The notes: generated by a model not told the origin, from the sequence alone. A stretch of DNA of 64,000 nt from Janthinobacterium sp. SUN073 (GCF_030397665.1 NZ_JAPUBT010000001.1:822681-886680); one strand, 5' to 3'; shown: positions 18,794-28,690, numbered from the stretch's first letter. Made by a program: numbers and translations.

Positions 18794-19864
18794 TTAGGTT
18801 CTTGTTGGTTCGACGAACACGTGCAGGCGTTTCGGGCGGACAACCAGCGTCTCGCCCTCCTTCAACTGCAGATGCGTGAAGCGCTCGTTCGACATCACCG
18901 CTTCGATCAGTTCGCTGTTATCGATGCGCTGCAAGTCCAGCTGGGCCAGCGGGCCGATCGCATGCGCGCGGCTCAGTTTCACGACGATGCCTTCGGCACC
19001 CTGCGTGTAGCGGTCGATTTCCAGGTCGTGCGGACGCACATAGGCCGTGCCCTTGCTGTCGCTCACGCCCGCATAGTCGGGCACGTCGAAGCTGGCGTCA
19101 CCGGTAGCCATCACGCCGTCATGCACGCGGCCATGGAACAGGTTGACGTTGCCGAGGAAGCCGTACACAAACGGCGAAGCCGGGTGGTTGTAGACTTGCT
19201 CCGGAGAACCCAGTTGCTCGACCGTGCCCTTGTTCATCAGCACCACCTGGTCGGCCACTTCCAGCGCCTCTTCCTGGTCATGCGTGACAAAAATGCTGGT
19301 TACGTGCAAGTCGTCATGCAGGCGGCGCAGCCAGCGGCGCAATTCCTTGCGCACCTTGGCATCGAGCGCGCCGAACGGCTCGTCGAGCAGCAACACGCGC
19401 GGTTCGACAGCCAAGGCGCGCGCCAGGGCGATGCGCTGGCGTTGTCCGCCCGACAGTTGCGGCGGATAGCGGTCGGCCAGCCAGTCCAGCTGCACCAGCT
19501 CCAGCAAATCTTTGACTTTACGGCGGATCTGGTCTTCCGACGGGCGCTCGCTGCGCGACTTCACGCGCAAGCCGAAGGCCACGTTCTCGAATACCGTCAT
19601 GTGCTTGAACAGCGCATAGTGTTGAAAGACGAAACCCACTTGCCGCTCGCGCACATGGCGGTTCGATGCGTCCTCCGCATCGAGCAGCACCTGGCCGCTG
19701 TCCGGGTGTTCCAGACCGGCAATAATGCGCAGCAAGGTCGTCTTGCCGCAACCGGACGGGCCCAGCAAGGCCGTCAATTCACCGGCGGGAAAGTCCAGCG
19801 AGATATTGTCGAGGGCGACGAAATCGCCGAAGCGCTTGTGGATGTTTTTAACTGCGATGGTCAT
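18794..19864 (-). CDS. cysA: Sulfate/thiosulfate ABC transporter ATP-binding protein
   Basis: 356 aa. Walker [10 protein letters not shown] (about 33-41), signature [15 protein letters not shown], Walker [13 protein letters not shown] and the switch His in [14 protein letters not shown] are all intact. The C-terminal 110 residues are a TOBE-like regulatory domain, as usual for CysA. It energizes import of sulfate or thiosulfate through CysT/CysW. One base separates its start from the cysW stop, so it is part of the cysTWA operon. Confidence 0.96.
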   Translation of the reverse strand: MTIAVKNIHKRFGDFVALDNISLDFPAGELTALLGPSGCGKTTLLRIIAGLEHPDSGQVLLDAEDASNRHVRERQVGFVFQHYALFKHMTVFENVAFGLRVKSRSERPSEDQIRRKVKDLLELVQLDWLADRYPPQLSGGQRQRIALARALAVEPRVLLLDEPFGALDAKVRKELRRWLRRLHDDLHVTSIFVTHDQEEALEVADQVVLMNKGTVEQLGSPEQVYNHPASPFVYGFLGNVNLFHGRVHDGVMATGDASFDVPDYAGVSDSKGTAYVRPHDLEIDRYTQGAEGIVVKLSRAHAIGPLAQLDLQRIDNSELIEAVMSNERFTHLQLKEGETLVVRPKRLHVFVEPTRT

Positions 19865-19865
19865 A

Positions 19866-20792
19866 TCAGTGCTCCGTAGAACGTAAGGCGGAATCGTCGG
19901 CGTCGCTCTCGTTCAAACGCCACTCAATGAAAGCTTTCAAGGCCAGGGTCACCAGCGCCAGCAAGGCCAGCAGGGAGGCGACGGCAAACGCGGCGGCAAA
20001 GTTGTACTCGTTGTACAAAATCTCCACCTGCAGCGGCATGGTGTTGGTTTCTCCACGGATATGGCCGGAGACCACGGACACGGCGCCGAACTCGCCCATG
20101 GCGCGGGCGTTACACAGGATCACGCCATACAGCAAGCCCCACTTGATGTTGGGCAAAGTCACGCGGCGGAAGGTGTTCCAGCCCGACGCGCCCAGCACGA
20201 GTGCCGCCTCTTCCTCTTCGCTACCTTGCGACTGCATCAGCGGGATCAGTTCGCGCGCGACGAAGGGGAAGGTAATGAAGATGGTGGCCAGCACGATGCC
20301 GGGCACGGCAAACAGGATCTTGATATCGTGTTCCTGCAGCCACGGACCGAACCAGCCCTGGGCGCCGAACATCAGTACATAGATCAGGCCGGAAATCACG
20401 GGCGAAACGGAAAACGGCAAGTCGATCAGGGTCAGCAGGATGCTCTTGCCACGAAACTCGAACTTGGCGATGCACCAGGACGCGGCCACGCCGAACACCA
20501 GGTTCAGCGGCACGGCGATGGCGGCCGTGATCAGGGTCAGCTTGATGGCGGAAATCGCGTCCGGATCGATGATGGCGGCGATATACGCTTCCCAGCCCTT
20601 CTTGAACGCTTCGGCAAACACGGCCACCAGGGGCACGATCAGGAACGCCGTCAAAAACAGCAGGGCGATAGTGATCAATACCGTGCGCACCCACAATGGT
20701 TCCAGCACGACGGGGCCGACATTCGGTTCGAAACGGCGCGCTTTGGGCAGCGCATCTTCCACATTCGCCACGGCAGTGATATTCGTACTCAT
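19866..20792 (-). CDS. cysW: Sulfate ABC transporter permease CysW
   Basis: 308 aa membrane protein with about six helices. The EAA loop that contacts the ATPase is visible as [22 protein letters not shown], split here as [12 protein letters not shown] then [10 protein letters not shown]. The start ATG was chosen at MSTNITAV, preceded by GGCGAAGAAATC. It overlaps the cysT stop by four bases (ATGA), showing translational coupling. Together with CysT it forms the inner membrane channel. Confidence 0.95.
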   Translation of the reverse strand: MSTNITAVANVEDALPKARRFEPNVGPVVLEPLWVRTVLITIALLFLTAFLIVPLVAVFAEAFKKGWEAYIAAIIDPDAISAIKLTLITAAIAVPLNLVFGVAASWCIAKFEFRGKSILLTLIDLPFSVSPVISGLIYVLMFGAQGWFGPWLQEHDIKILFAVPGIVLATIFITFPFVARELIPLMQSQGSEEEEAALVLGASGWNTFRRVTLPNIKWGLLYGVILCNARAMGEFGAVSVVSGHIRGETNTMPLQVEILYNEYNFAAAFAVASLLALLALVTLALKAFIEWRLNESDADDSALRSTEH

Positions 20793-21652
20793 GATTTCTT
20801 CGCCTTTCCGCGCGTCCATGCTTGCAGCAGGTTAATCGTCAACAACAGCAGGAAGGACACCACCAGCATCACCACGGCAATGGCCGTGGCGCCCGCGTAA
20901 TCGTATTGCTCCAGCTTGGTAATAATGAACAGCGGCGTGATTTCCGATACCATCGGCATGTTGCCGGCGATAAAGATCACGGAACCGTACTCGCCCGTGG
21001 CGCGGGCAAAGGCCAGCGCAAAGCCCGTCAGCAAGGATGGCAAAATCGTGGGGAAGATGACGCGGATAAACGTTTGCAGGGAATTGGCGCCCAAGCTGGC
21101 GGCCGCTTCTTCCAGTTCCTTTTCCGCGTCTTCCAGCACCGGTTGCACGGTGCGCACGACAAACGGCAAGCCGATGAAGGTCAGCGCCACCACCACGCCC
21201 AGCGGCGTGAACGCCACCTTGATGCCCAGCACACCTTCGATGAACTGGCCAAACCAGCCGTTCGACGAGTACAGGGCCGTCAGGGTGATGCCGGCCACGG
21301 CCGTTGGCAAGGCGAAAGGCAAGTCGACCAGCGCATCGATGATGCGCTTGCCGGGGAATTTATAGCGCACCAGCACCCAGGCCAGGATGCCACCAAACAC
21401 CACGTTCAGCAGGGCGGCGATCAGCGAGGCGCCAAATGTCAGCCGGTACGACGCCATCACGCGGTCGGACGTGACGGCACTGAAGAAGGCGTCCCACGTC
21501 ATGGTGAAGGTTTTCAGGAACACCGACGAGAGCGGGATGAGAACGATCAAGGCCAGGTAAAAGAGCGTGAAGCCCAGTGACAGCTTGAAACCCGGCATGA
21601 CCCGAAACGGCGCGCCGCGCGCCTTGATCGGTGCTGCTGATGCTGCAGACAT
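20789..21652 (-). CDS. cysT: Sulfate ABC transporter permease CysT (CysU)
   Basis: 287 aa, first gene of cysTWA-cysB. Hydrophobic helices alternate with short loops, and the EAA motif reads [11 protein letters not shown] followed by [10 protein letters not shown]. It pairs with CysW. The matching periplasmic binding protein (sbp) lies two genes upstream on the same strand, separated by a serine hydrolase and a peroxiredoxin gene. A terminator lies between the peroxiredoxin and cysT, so cysT probably has its own promoter in the AT-rich 21660-21760 stretch. Confidence 0.95.
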   Translation of the reverse strand: MSAASAAPIKARGAPFRVMPGFKLSLGFTLFYLALIVLIPLSSVFLKTFTMTWDAFFSAVTSDRVMASYRLTFGASLIAALLNVVFGGILAWVLVRYKFPGKRIIDALVDLPFALPTAVAGITLTALYSSNGWFGQFIEGVLGIKVAFTPLGVVVALTFIGLPFVVRTVQPVLEDAEKELEEAAASLGANSLQTFIRVIFPTILPSLLTGFALAFARATGEYGSVIFIAGNMPMVSEITPLFIITKLEQYDYAGATAIAVVMLVVSFLLLLTINLLQAWTRGKAKKS

Positions 21653-21781
21653 AGAAACCCCTTCTTATTACATTTTTGAGTTATAGAGCGCAATAATCAC
21701 ATGCAATCGTTATAAAAAGAACTAACCATTTCTCATTTGCTTAGATGGATTTTGCATACTTGCCAGCAGAATCGGCGGGCG

Positions 21782-21812
21782 AAAAAAAACGCACCGGCGA
21801 GGTGCGTTTTTT
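21782..21812. terminator. Bidirectional-looking terminator between lsfA and cysT
   Basis: ACGCACC pairs with GGTGCGT around GGCGA, with A-run and T-run on the two sides. On the minus strand it would end the peroxiredoxin transcript before cysT. Confidence 0.8.
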
Positions 21813-21844
21813 AAGTGTCACTTGAGAAACCCCTGCGAAATGCC

Positions 21845-21871
21845 GGGGTCGGACCCTGAGGGTCCGACCCC
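21845..21871. repeat. REP-like palindrome, copy 2
   Basis: Same 27-bp perfect palindrome as at 8362-8388 but with the complementary central base, that is, inserted in the opposite orientation. It lies between the peroxiredoxin stop and the terminator. Confidence 0.85.
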
Positions 21872-21911
21872 AGAACTTGCTTTTGGGGTATATCAGCAAC
21901 TGACCCCGTTC

Positions 21912-22550
21912 TTACTTGTTCGGCTGCGGCGTGAGGCGCAAGTACGGCTTGGCAGCCGTAAATCCCTTCGGATACTTCTGCTTGATCACATCCGGGTCTT
22001 GCACGGTCAATGGAATGATGACGTCGTCGCCATCTTGCCAGTTGCCGGGCGTGGCCACGGTGTAGCCATCCGTCAGCTGCAGGGCATCGAGGACGCGCAG
22101 GATTTCATTGAAGTTGCGGCCGGTACTGAGCGGATACGTGAGGATCAGGCGTACCTTTTTGTTCGGGTCGATGATGAAGACGGAGCGCACGGTGGCCGTC
22201 ACGGATTGCTCCGGGTGGATCATGTCGTACAGCACCGACACTTTCTTGTCGACGTCGGCGATGATGGGAAAGCCCACCACCGTGTTTTGCGTCTCTTCGA
22301 TATCCTTGATCCAGCTCTTGTGCGACTCGGCCGCGTCCACCGACAGGGCGATGGCCTTCACGTTGCGCTTGTCGAATTCCGGCTTGAGCTTGGCCGTCAG
22401 GCCCAGTTCCGTCGTGCACACGGGGGTAAAATCGGCCGGGTGGGAAAACAGCACCACCCAGGAATTGCCAGCCCACTCGTGGAACTTGAGCGTACCGATC
22501 GAGCTGTCTTGTTCAAAATCAGGGGCGACATCGCCCAGGCGTAAAGTCAT
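21912..22550 (-). CDS. lsfA: 1-Cys peroxiredoxin (Prx6/LsfA type)
   Basis: 212 aa. It reduces hydrogen peroxide and organic hydroperoxides via the peroxidatic Cys in HPADFTPVCTTELG (Cys45 region). There is no second resolving Cys in the C-terminal part, and the long C-terminal domain (TPGNWQDGDDVIIPLTV) is that of Prx6-type enzymes. LsfA of Pseudomonas putida belongs to this group and is induced by sulfate starvation. The location here, between sbp and cysTWA, agrees with such a role. An alternative name is AhpC/TSA family protein. Confidence 0.9.
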   Translation of the reverse strand: MTLRLGDVAPDFEQDSSIGTLKFHEWAGNSWVVLFSHPADFTPVCTTELGLTAKLKPEFDKRNVKAIALSVDAAESHKSWIKDIEETQNTVVGFPIIADVDKKVSVLYDMIHPEQSVTATVRSVFIIDPNKKVRLILTYPLSTGRNFNEILRVLDALQLTDGYTVATPGNWQDGDDVIIPLTVQDPDVIKQKYPKGFTAAKPYLRLTPQPNK

Positions 22551-22592
22551 CGTGATCTCCTTGTGAAGTTGTGTGACGGGATGTTCGTCGAA

Positions 22593-23159
22593 TCAGGCTG
22601 CCTGACGGTGGCGTTTGTCGCTTTGCGCCAGATCAAACAGTGTTTGCAGCTGCGCCTGGCCGTAGACCCAGTCACCAAGGCGCGACTCGGCGTTGATATG
22701 GCCCAGCGCACCGCCATCAATATACTTGCAATTCCAGCGCCGTGCCCACTGCGCCGCGTGTTCGGCCGTCATCCACGGGTCCGTCTGGCTGGCGATCAGG
22801 ATGCCGGGGCAAGGCAGGCGCTTTTGCGGCAGGGCCTTCGCCACACCAAACTTGTCCGGGTCGGCCGGCCCTACCAGCAGCACGCCTGCCACGCCCTGCG
22901 GGTCGCGCGCCAGGCTGTGCGCCGTTGCCAGGCAGCCGAAGCTGTGGGCGACGATCAGGGTCGGGCGCGCATCTTGCCGCCGCACCTGGTCCAGGCGCGC
23001 CGACCAGGTGGCCAGCTCGGGTTCGTTCCAGTCATCCTGCTCGACCCGCTCGAATTGCGGATACAGGCGCTGCCAGCGGCTCTGCCAGTGCTCGGGACCG
23101 CTGTTATGCAAGCCCGGCACGATCAGTACCCGGTAATCGGAAAAGCTGCGCAGCGCCAT
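22593..23159 (-). CDS. RBBP9/YdeN-family serine hydrolase
   Basis: 188 aa small alpha/beta hydrolase. Catalytic elements are visible: nucleophile Ser in AHSFGC (about residue 70), Asp in ASQTDPWM and His in LGHINAESRLGDW. The N-terminal VLIVPGLHNSGPEHWQSRW stretch is diagnostic of the RBBP9 group. The natural substrate is unknown. It sits 42 bp upstream of lsfA and 53 bp downstream of sbp on the same strand, so it may be read with them. Confidence 0.85.
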   Translation of the reverse strand: MALRSFSDYRVLIVPGLHNSGPEHWQSRWQRLYPQFERVEQDDWNEPELATWSARLDQVRRQDARPTLIVAHSFGCLATAHSLARDPQGVAGVLLVGPADPDKFGVAKALPQKRLPCPGILIASQTDPWMTAEHAAQWARRWNCKYIDGGALGHINAESRLGDWVYGQAQLQTLFDLAQSDKRHRQAA

Positions 23160-23212
23160 GATGGATCCCTTTTAGTAGCAGTCGGGCAACCGTTCCCGAT
23201 TGCCATCCGATA

Positions 23213-24217
23213 TTACTTGGGTTGGTAGATCTGGTCGAAGATGCCGCCGTCGGCAAAGTGTGCCTTCTGGGCCGCCGTCCAGCCGCCGGCCACTTGCTCG
23301 ATGGTGAACAGATTGACCTTGGCAAAATGCGACGCGTATTTCTTTGCCGCCTTGTCCGTTGCCGGACGGTAGTAATTCTTGGCGATGATGTCTTGCGCTT
23401 CGTCCGTGTACAGATAATTCAGGTAAGCCTCGGCCACCTTGCGCGTGCCGTGCTTGTCGGCAAACTTGTCGACGACGGCGACGGGCGGCTCGGCCAGGAT
23501 GCTGACGGACGGCGTGATGATGTCGAACTTGGTCGGACCCAGTTCCTTGACGGCCAGGTAAGCCTCGTTTTCCCAGGCGATCAGCACGTCGCCGATGCCC
23601 CGTTCAACGAAGGTGGTGGTGGCGCCGCGTGCGCCGGAATCGAGCACGGGCACGTTTTTATACAGTTTGCCGAGGAAATCCTTGGCCTTGGCTTCATTGC
23701 CGCCCGGCTGGCGCAGCGCATAGCCCCACGCTGCCAAATGATTCCAGCGGGCGCCGCCCGAGGTTTTCGGATTCGGCGTGATGACGGACACGCCCGGCTT
23801 GATCAGGTCGTTCCAATCCTTGATGCCTTTCGGGTTGCCCTTGCGCACCAGGAACACGATGGTCGAGGTGTACGGCGCACTGTTGTGCGTCAGGCGCTTT
23901 TGCCAGTCGGCGGCCAGCAACTTGTGCTCGGCCAGCGCATCGATGTCATAGGCCAGGGCCAACGTGACCACGTCCGCTTCCAGGCCGTCGATGACGGCGC
24001 GCGCCTGCTTGCCGGAACCGCCGTGCGATTGCTTGATCTTGACGTTGTCACCCGTCTTGCCTTTCCACTCCTTGGCAAATGCCGTGTTCACATCCTGGTA
24101 CAGCTCGCGCGTCGGGTCATACGACACGTTGAGCAGGGTGATATCGGCAGCCTGCGCCGTTTGCAGAATGGCAAACGCGCTGAGGGCGGCGGCAATGATG
24201 ATTTTTTTCGACAGCAT
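23213..24217 (-). CDS. sbp: Periplasmic sulfate-binding protein
   Basis: 334 aa with a signal peptide ([23 protein letters not shown]). Mature sequence begins [17 protein letters not shown], the hallmark of Sbp/CysP. Further conserved segments are [33 protein letters not shown] and [10 protein letters not shown]. It delivers sulfate or thiosulfate to CysTWA. A perfect 8-bp-arm palindrome stands about 85 bp upstream of its start and is a candidate regulator site. Confidence 0.95.
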   Translation of the reverse strand: MLSKKIIIAAALSAFAILQTAQAADITLLNVSYDPTRELYQDVNTAFAKEWKGKTGDNVKIKQSHGGSGKQARAVIDGLEADVVTLALAYDIDALAEHKLLAADWQKRLTHNSAPYTSTIVFLVRKGNPKGIKDWNDLIKPGVSVITPNPKTSGGARWNHLAAWGYALRQPGGNEAKAKDFLGKLYKNVPVLDSGARGATTTFVERGIGDVLIAWENEAYLAVKELGPTKFDIITPSVSILAEPPVAVVDKFADKHGTRKVAEAYLNYLYTDEAQDIIAKNYYRPATDKAAKKYASHFAKVNLFTIEQVAGGWTAAQKAHFADGGIFDQIYQPK

Positions 24218-24301
24218 CTAAGATCCCCGTGTGGTTGAACTTTCAGAGCCACCAGATTACGGCGCAACGGCCGCAAAGAGAACGAAGCGTTTCGCCGTTT
24301 G

Positions 24302-24320
24302 ATATGCGATTTTCGCATAT
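24302..24320. promoter_or_regulatory. Palindrome upstream of sbp
   Basis: Perfect inverted repeat ATATGCGA-TTT-TCGCATAT between the divergently placed sbp start and the dgkA stop. Placement suits a regulator site for sbp (for example CysB or another LysR-type protein), but the identity of the binder is a guess. Confidence 0.45.
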
Positions 24321-24347
24321 GGACGGCGCGCAAAGGGGATAAAGCGG

Positions 24348-24731
24348 TTAATAAAAACGGTTGAACAGCACCACGGCCCAGGTGGAGAAGGCCAGGATGC
24401 AGGTCAGCAGCACGGCGGCGCTGCCGAAGTCCTTGGCGTTTTTCGACAGCGGATGAAGCTCGAGCGAGATGCGGTCGACCACGGCTTCCAGCGCGGAATT
24501 GATCAATTCGACGATCAGGACCAGCAGCAGCACGCCGATCAGCACCAGTTTCTCAAAGGCGGAGATGCGCAGCAGCAAGGCGATCAACGTGCCGACGACG
24601 AACAAGCCCAGCTCCTGGCGGAACGCATGTTCATGACGCCAGGCCGCCTTCAAGCCGTCGAGCGAGTAGAAAAAGGCGGAAAAGATCCGTTTCAAGCCGC
24701 TCTTGCTCTTGAATTCATTGACAGGTTGCAT
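24348..24731 (-). CDS. dgkA: Diacylglycerol kinase
   Basis: 127 aa integral membrane kinase with three helices. It phosphorylates diacylglycerol to phosphatidate, recycling lipid produced during envelope glycan synthesis. The family signature ELINSALEAVVDR (about residues 72-84) and the following LHPLSKNAKDFGSAAVLL are intact. I chose the ATG at MQPVNEF; the upstream 17 codons look like non-coding sequence. It is divergent from the IclR-type regulator. Confidence 0.93.
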   Translation of the reverse strand: MQPVNEFKSKSGLKRIFSAFFYSLDGLKAAWRHEHAFRQELGLFVVGTLIALLLRISAFEKLVLIGVLLLVLIVELINSALEAVVDRISLELHPLSKNAKDFGSAAVLLTCILAFSTWAVVLFNRFY

Positions 24732-24884
24732 AGTTTTCCATGGTTCAAAGTACGTCCAGCCATCAATTATGACGGCCAACATGAGAATTGTGACAATTTA
24801 TTCGCTGAATATCTCGGAACATTTCACTATTTTTTCACATCATGGTATAAAGAAGAATGAATACTGCATTGCACCAAATCCATC

Positions 24885-25664
24885 ATGAAAATTGAACCGG
24901 TCGCTGCCCCGAAGACGACGATCCAGGTGATCGAACGCATGGTCGCCCTGCTCGATGCCCTGGCCAAATATTCCGACCCGGTCAGCCTGAAGGAATTGTC
25001 CAAGGTTTCCGGCCTGCACCCCTCGACGGCGCACCGCATCCTCAACGACATGGTGCTGACGCGCTTTGTCGACCGCATCGAACCGGGCACGTACCGCCTG
25101 GGCATGCGCCTGCTGGAACTGGGCAATGTCGTGAAAAGCCGCCTCAGCGTGCGCGAAGCGGCGCTGGACTTCATGCGCCAGCTGCACAAGAAAACCCAGC
25201 AAACCATCAACCTGTCCGTGCGCCAGGGCGACGAGATCGTCTACATCGACCGCGCCTTTTCCGAGCGCTCGGGCATGCAGGTGGTGCGCGCCATCGGTGG
25301 CCGCGGCCCGCTGCACCTGACTTCGACAGGTAAATTATTCCTCTCCGTCGACGAGCCGAAAGCCATCCGCGCGTACGCCACGCGCACGGGCTTGGCCGGG
25401 CACAACAAGAATTCCATCACGGATCTGCTGAAACTGGAACGCGAACTGAGCCTGGTGCGCGAACGCGGCTATGCGCGCGACAATGAAGAACTGGAACTGG
25501 GCGTGCGCTGCATGGCCGCCGGCATCCGCGACGATTCCGGCAAGCTGATCGCCGGCCTGTCGATCTCGGCCCCCGCCGACCGCCTGCAGGATGAGTGGCT
25601 GGTCGACCTGGTCGAAACGGCGAATCAGATTTCCGTCACCTTGGGATTTATACCACAGGATTAA
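24885..25664 (+). CDS. IclR-family transcriptional regulator
   Basis: 259 aa. The N-terminal winged helix (about residues 12-75) includes SLKELSKVSGLHPSTAHRIL; the effector domain (about 85-255) has YIDRAFSERSGMQVVRAIGG, LHLTSTGKLFL and the conserved MAAGIRDDSGKLIAGLSISAP. Such regulators sense small carbon compounds. No catabolic operon adjoins it, so its target is unclear. No strong Shine-Dalgarno precedes the ATG. Confidence 0.9.
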   Translation: MKIEPVAAPKTTIQVIERMVALLDALAKYSDPVSLKELSKVSGLHPSTAHRILNDMVLTRFVDRIEPGTYRLGMRLLELGNVVKSRLSVREAALDFMRQLHKKTQQTINLSVRQGDEIVYIDRAFSERSGMQVVRAIGGRGPLHLTSTGKLFLSVDEPKAIRAYATRTGLAGHNKNSITDLLKLERELSLVRERGYARDNEELELGVRCMAAGIRDDSGKLIAGLSISAPADRLQDEWLVDLVETANQISVTLGFIPQD

Positions 25665-25666
25665 AG

Positions 25667-25734
25667 CTGGGGTCTGTCTTGCAAGATCGGAATTTCCTCT
25701 GTTGAGGAAATTCCCCCGACGGGTCAGACCCCAG
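25667..25734. repeat. Composite REP-like element with nested hairpin
   Basis: Outer arms CTGGGGTCTG and CAGACCCCAG enclose a second perfect hairpin AATTTCCTC-TGTT-GAGGAAATT. The outer arm shares the GGGGTC core with the two other palindromes in the window. It lies between the convergent stops of the IclR regulator and the endopeptidase and may also act as a terminator. Confidence 0.7.
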
Positions 25735-25766
25735 TCGACGGGGCAGCAACGCCACCCTGTACATTC

Positions 25767-26840
25767 TTAACCACCAGGCAGGCTCATGTTGGCAGGCTTG
25801 AGAGCCTCCAGCCACTTGCGCATGCGTCCCGCGTCGGCCGTGCGCGACTGTTTCCCTTTGGAATCGAGGAAGACCATGATCACGGCCCGTCCTTCGATGA
25901 CGGCCTGCATCATCAGGCAGCGTCCCGCCTCGTTGATGAAACCCGTTTTCTGCAAGCCGATTTCCCAGCCGGGATTGGCCACCAGGTGATTCGTATTGCC
26001 AAACTGCATGGGCTGGCCGCTGGCTTCGACGATGGCTTTCGGGTCCGTCGAGTATTGGCGCAGCAGCGGATGGCGGAAGGCGGCCATGGCCAGCTTGCCC
26101 AGGTCGCGCGCGCTGGCCACGTTCATTTTCGACAAGCCGCTGGAATCGACGTAATGCGTATCCATCATGCCCAGCTGGCGCGCCTTGCTGTTCATGGCGT
26201 CGACAAAGGCGGGCAAGCCGCCCGGATAATTGCGGCCCAGCGCCGAGGCGGCGCGGTTTTCCGAGCTCATCAGGGCGATATGCAGCATATTCGCGCGCGT
26301 CAATTGCGCGCCCACTTTCAGGCGTGAGCTGCTGAACTTGGCGCGGTCGACGTCCTCGTCCGTGATACTCAGCACTTCATCCATGTCCTGGCGCGCTTCG
26401 ACCACCACCAGACCCGTCATCATCTTGGTGATGGAGGCGATGGGCAGGGCGACATTGGAATTCTTTTCAAACAGCACTTCCGAATTGGCCTGGTCCAGCA
26501 CCAGCGCCACGCTCGATTTGAGGTCGAGCGGATCGCGCGTGAGGTTCAAACCCGCCAGATCGCCCATGGTGGGCATCGGTGCGGCCATGGGTACGGCCAC
26601 GCTGCTGACTTTTTGATAGATGACCTTGCGTTTGCCGCGCACCATGACGACCCGGCGCACGGTCTTTTCGCGCGGCGCGGCCGTCGTGCCCTTGCGCAGC
26701 ACGACTTTGACTTTCTTGGTGTTGTGTTTCTTGGAGGCTGAGGATTTGCCGTTCGCTTCCTTGGCGTGCACGGCCGCAGCCGGCGCCAGCGCAAACAGCA
26801 GGGAAGCCAGGATACCCAGCGCAAGTTTAAACTTAGCCAT
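25767..26840 (-). CDS. pbpG: D-alanyl-D-alanine endopeptidase (PBP7 type)
   Basis: 357 aa with a signal peptide ending AVHA. A basic Lys/Arg-rich segment (about residues 30-75) follows, then the S11 peptidase domain with its three penicillin-binding motifs: S136-ITK139, S193-EN195 and K298-TG300. PBP7-type enzymes cleave peptide cross-bridges in peptidoglycan. The basic stretch before the domain is longer than in E. coli PBP7 and could bind the wall or membrane. A carboxypeptidase activity is the alternative. Confidence 0.9.
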   Translation of the reverse strand: MAKFKLALGILASLLFALAPAAAVHAKEANGKSSASKKHNTKKVKVVLRKGTTAAPREKTVRRVVMVRGKRKVIYQKVSSVAVPMAAPMPTMGDLAGLNLTRDPLDLKSSVALVLDQANSEVLFEKNSNVALPIASITKMMTGLVVVEARQDMDEVLSITDEDVDRAKFSSSRLKVGAQLTRANMLHIALMSSENRAASALGRNYPGGLPAFVDAMNSKARQLGMMDTHYVDSSGLSKMNVASARDLGKLAMAAFRHPLLRQYSTDPKAIVEASGQPMQFGNTNHLVANPGWEIGLQKTGFINEAGRCLMMQAVIEGRAVIMVFLDSKGKQSRTADAGRMRKWLEALKPANMSLPGG

Positions 26841-27016
26841 TCGATAATTCCCCGTGAAGCTGTTGCCTTATTGCAGTGTAGCGAAATGCAGAGTAATCGC
26901 AAGCCTATTTAACAGTTGGGACAGTATTTATTGCAGCAACGAAATACAAATCGTTGGCGATCAGCAAACAAACTCATCCTTAATCAACTGATTGCTTGCG
27001 CAAATCACTAGCGTGT

Positions 27017-27736
27017 CTATTTATCCATGAATTTAACAAAGCCGGCCAGCGGCTCGCGTTCCGTGTTCAAGCGGTTCTCGATCTTGTCCGGGTCGGCATA
27101 GCCGAGGGCCATGCCGCACACCACCATTTCGCTGGCCGGCACGCCCAACTCCTCGCGGATGATGTCATGGTAATGGATGAAGGCCGCTTGCGGGCAGGTA
27201 TCGAGCCCCCGCGCGCGCGCCGCCAGCATGATGTTTTGCAAGAACATGCCGTAGTCGAGCCAGGAACCCTGTTCCAGCACCCGTTCGATGGTAAAGATCA
27301 GACCCACGGGCGCATCGAAAAACTGGAAATTGCGTCCATGCTGGGCCGCCATGCCGGCCGTGTCGCCCCGCTCCAGGCCCAGCAGCTGATACAGATCCAG
27401 GCCGATCTTGCGGCGGCGTTCGATGAACGGCGCCGTCCACTGGCGCGGGTAATAGGTATAGGACGCCGTTCGGGCGGGGGCGTCCGGTGCCTTCGGTGCG
27501 ACATAGGCGTCGAGGATGCGGCGCGACAGACGCAGGCGCGCTTCGCCCGACAGCACGTACACTTTCCACGGCTGCATGTTGGCGCCCGAGGGCGCCCGCG
27601 CGGCCACTTCCAGGATGCGCGCGATATCGTCCTGCGCCACCGGCGTGGGCAAAAAAGCACGGATCGAACGGCGCGACATAATGACGGCGTCCACGGCTTG
27701 CTGCGCCGACGGTGTTTCAGATGCTTGCTTGTTCAC
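27017..27736 (-). CDS. Nitroreductase family protein
   Basis: 239 aa FMN-dependent oxidoreductase. The N-terminal SRRSIRAFLPTPVAQDDI and ARAPSGANMQPWKVYV bind FMN phosphate and are typical; the C-terminal GMALGYADPDKIENRLNTER closes the active site. It would reduce nitro compounds or quinones with NAD(P)H. It is 27 bp downstream of the EamA gene stop on the same strand in the order nitroreductase first, so the two may be read together. Confidence 0.9.
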   Translation of the reverse strand: MNKQASETPSAQQAVDAVIMSRRSIRAFLPTPVAQDDIARILEVAARAPSGANMQPWKVYVLSGEARLRLSRRILDAYVAPKAPDAPARTASYTYYPRQWTAPFIERRRKIGLDLYQLLGLERGDTAGMAAQHGRNFQFFDAPVGLIFTIERVLEQGSWLDYGMFLQNIMLAARARGLDTCPQAAFIHYHDIIREELGVPASEMVVCGMALGYADPDKIENRLNTEREPLAGFVKFMDK

Positions 27737-27763
27737 TGCCCTGTTCTCCCGCTATAGCTATAT

Positions 27764-28690
27764 CTATTTCTTGACAACAAACACCACGCCGACCACGGCC
27801 ACCAGCATGCCGACGATGCCCAGCATATTAAAGGCTTCACCAAACATCAGCCAGGCCATCACGGCCGTCGTGGGCGGTGTCAGGTACAGCAAGCCCGTCA
27901 CTTTCGTGGCGTCGCTGCGGCGGATCAGGGCGAACAGCAGGAAAATGGCGCCGATGGACAGCACGAGTACCGACCACAGCAAGGCACCAATAAAATTGGC
28001 CGTCCATTGCACGTTGCTGAAATGCAGGTCCAGTCCCTCGTAATACAGGGCGAATGGCAACACGACCACGATGGAGGCGGCAAACTGCACCACCGTGCCG
28101 GTGCGCAAGTCGAATTGGGGGCAGTGGCGTTTTTGGTACATGGTGCCGGCCGTCATCGACAGCAAGGCAAACACGCACAGCAGCACGCTTTCCACGGTCA
28201 GGCCCACGAGATTGATCTTCGCGTACACGACCAGAGCCACGCCGAGCAAGCCAAAGAGCAAGCCCAGCCACTGACGCGGGCGCACGGATTCTCCGATCAG
28301 GGGCGCAGCGCAGGCCGTCAGCACGGGTTGCATGCCCACGATCAGGGCGGACAGGCCCGCCGGCATGCCCAGTTTGATGGCGCACCAGACGCCGGCCAGG
28401 TAGCCGGCCTGCATCAGGATGCCGGCCACGGCGATCTGGCGAAACTGTCCCACGGGCCACGGTGCGCGCAGGACCAGCACCAGCGGCAGCAAGATCACCA
28501 GCACGCCCAGGAAGCGCAGCAGCAAAAAGGTCAGTGGTGGCGCGTAGGGCAAGCCGAACTTGGCGACGATAAAACCTGTGCTCCATAACAACACAAAGAA
28601 GCCGGGCAAGGCCATCGGCGCCAGGGTCGTCAAGAAAGGAGCTTTGGGGGCTTTGCCGCTGGCGCCAGCCGCGGCGGGAAGATTGGACAT
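27764..28690 (-). CDS. EamA/DMT-family transporter
   Basis: 308 aa, with about ten hydrophobic helices in two EamA repeats (first begins near PGFFVLLWSTGFIVAKFGLPY, second near residue 175). Such proteins export amino acids or other metabolites; substrate not deducible. I selected the internal ATG at MSNLPAAAG since the codons before are unlikely to be coding. Its upstream flank is shared with the divergently transcribed phasin gene. Confidence 0.87.
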   Translation of the reverse strand: MSNLPAAAGASGKAPKAPFLTTLAPMALPGFFVLLWSTGFIVAKFGLPYAPPLTFLLLRFLGVLVILLPLVLVLRAPWPVGQFRQIAVAGILMQAGYLAGVWCAIKLGMPAGLSALIVGMQPVLTACAAPLIGESVRPRQWLGLLFGLLGVALVVYAKINLVGLTVESVLLCVFALLSMTAGTMYQKRHCPQFDLRTGTVVQFAASIVVVLPFALYYEGLDLHFSNVQWTANFIGALLWSVLVLSIGAIFLLFALIRRSDATKVTGLLYLTPPTTAVMAWLMFGEAFNMLGIVGMLVAVVGVVFVVKK

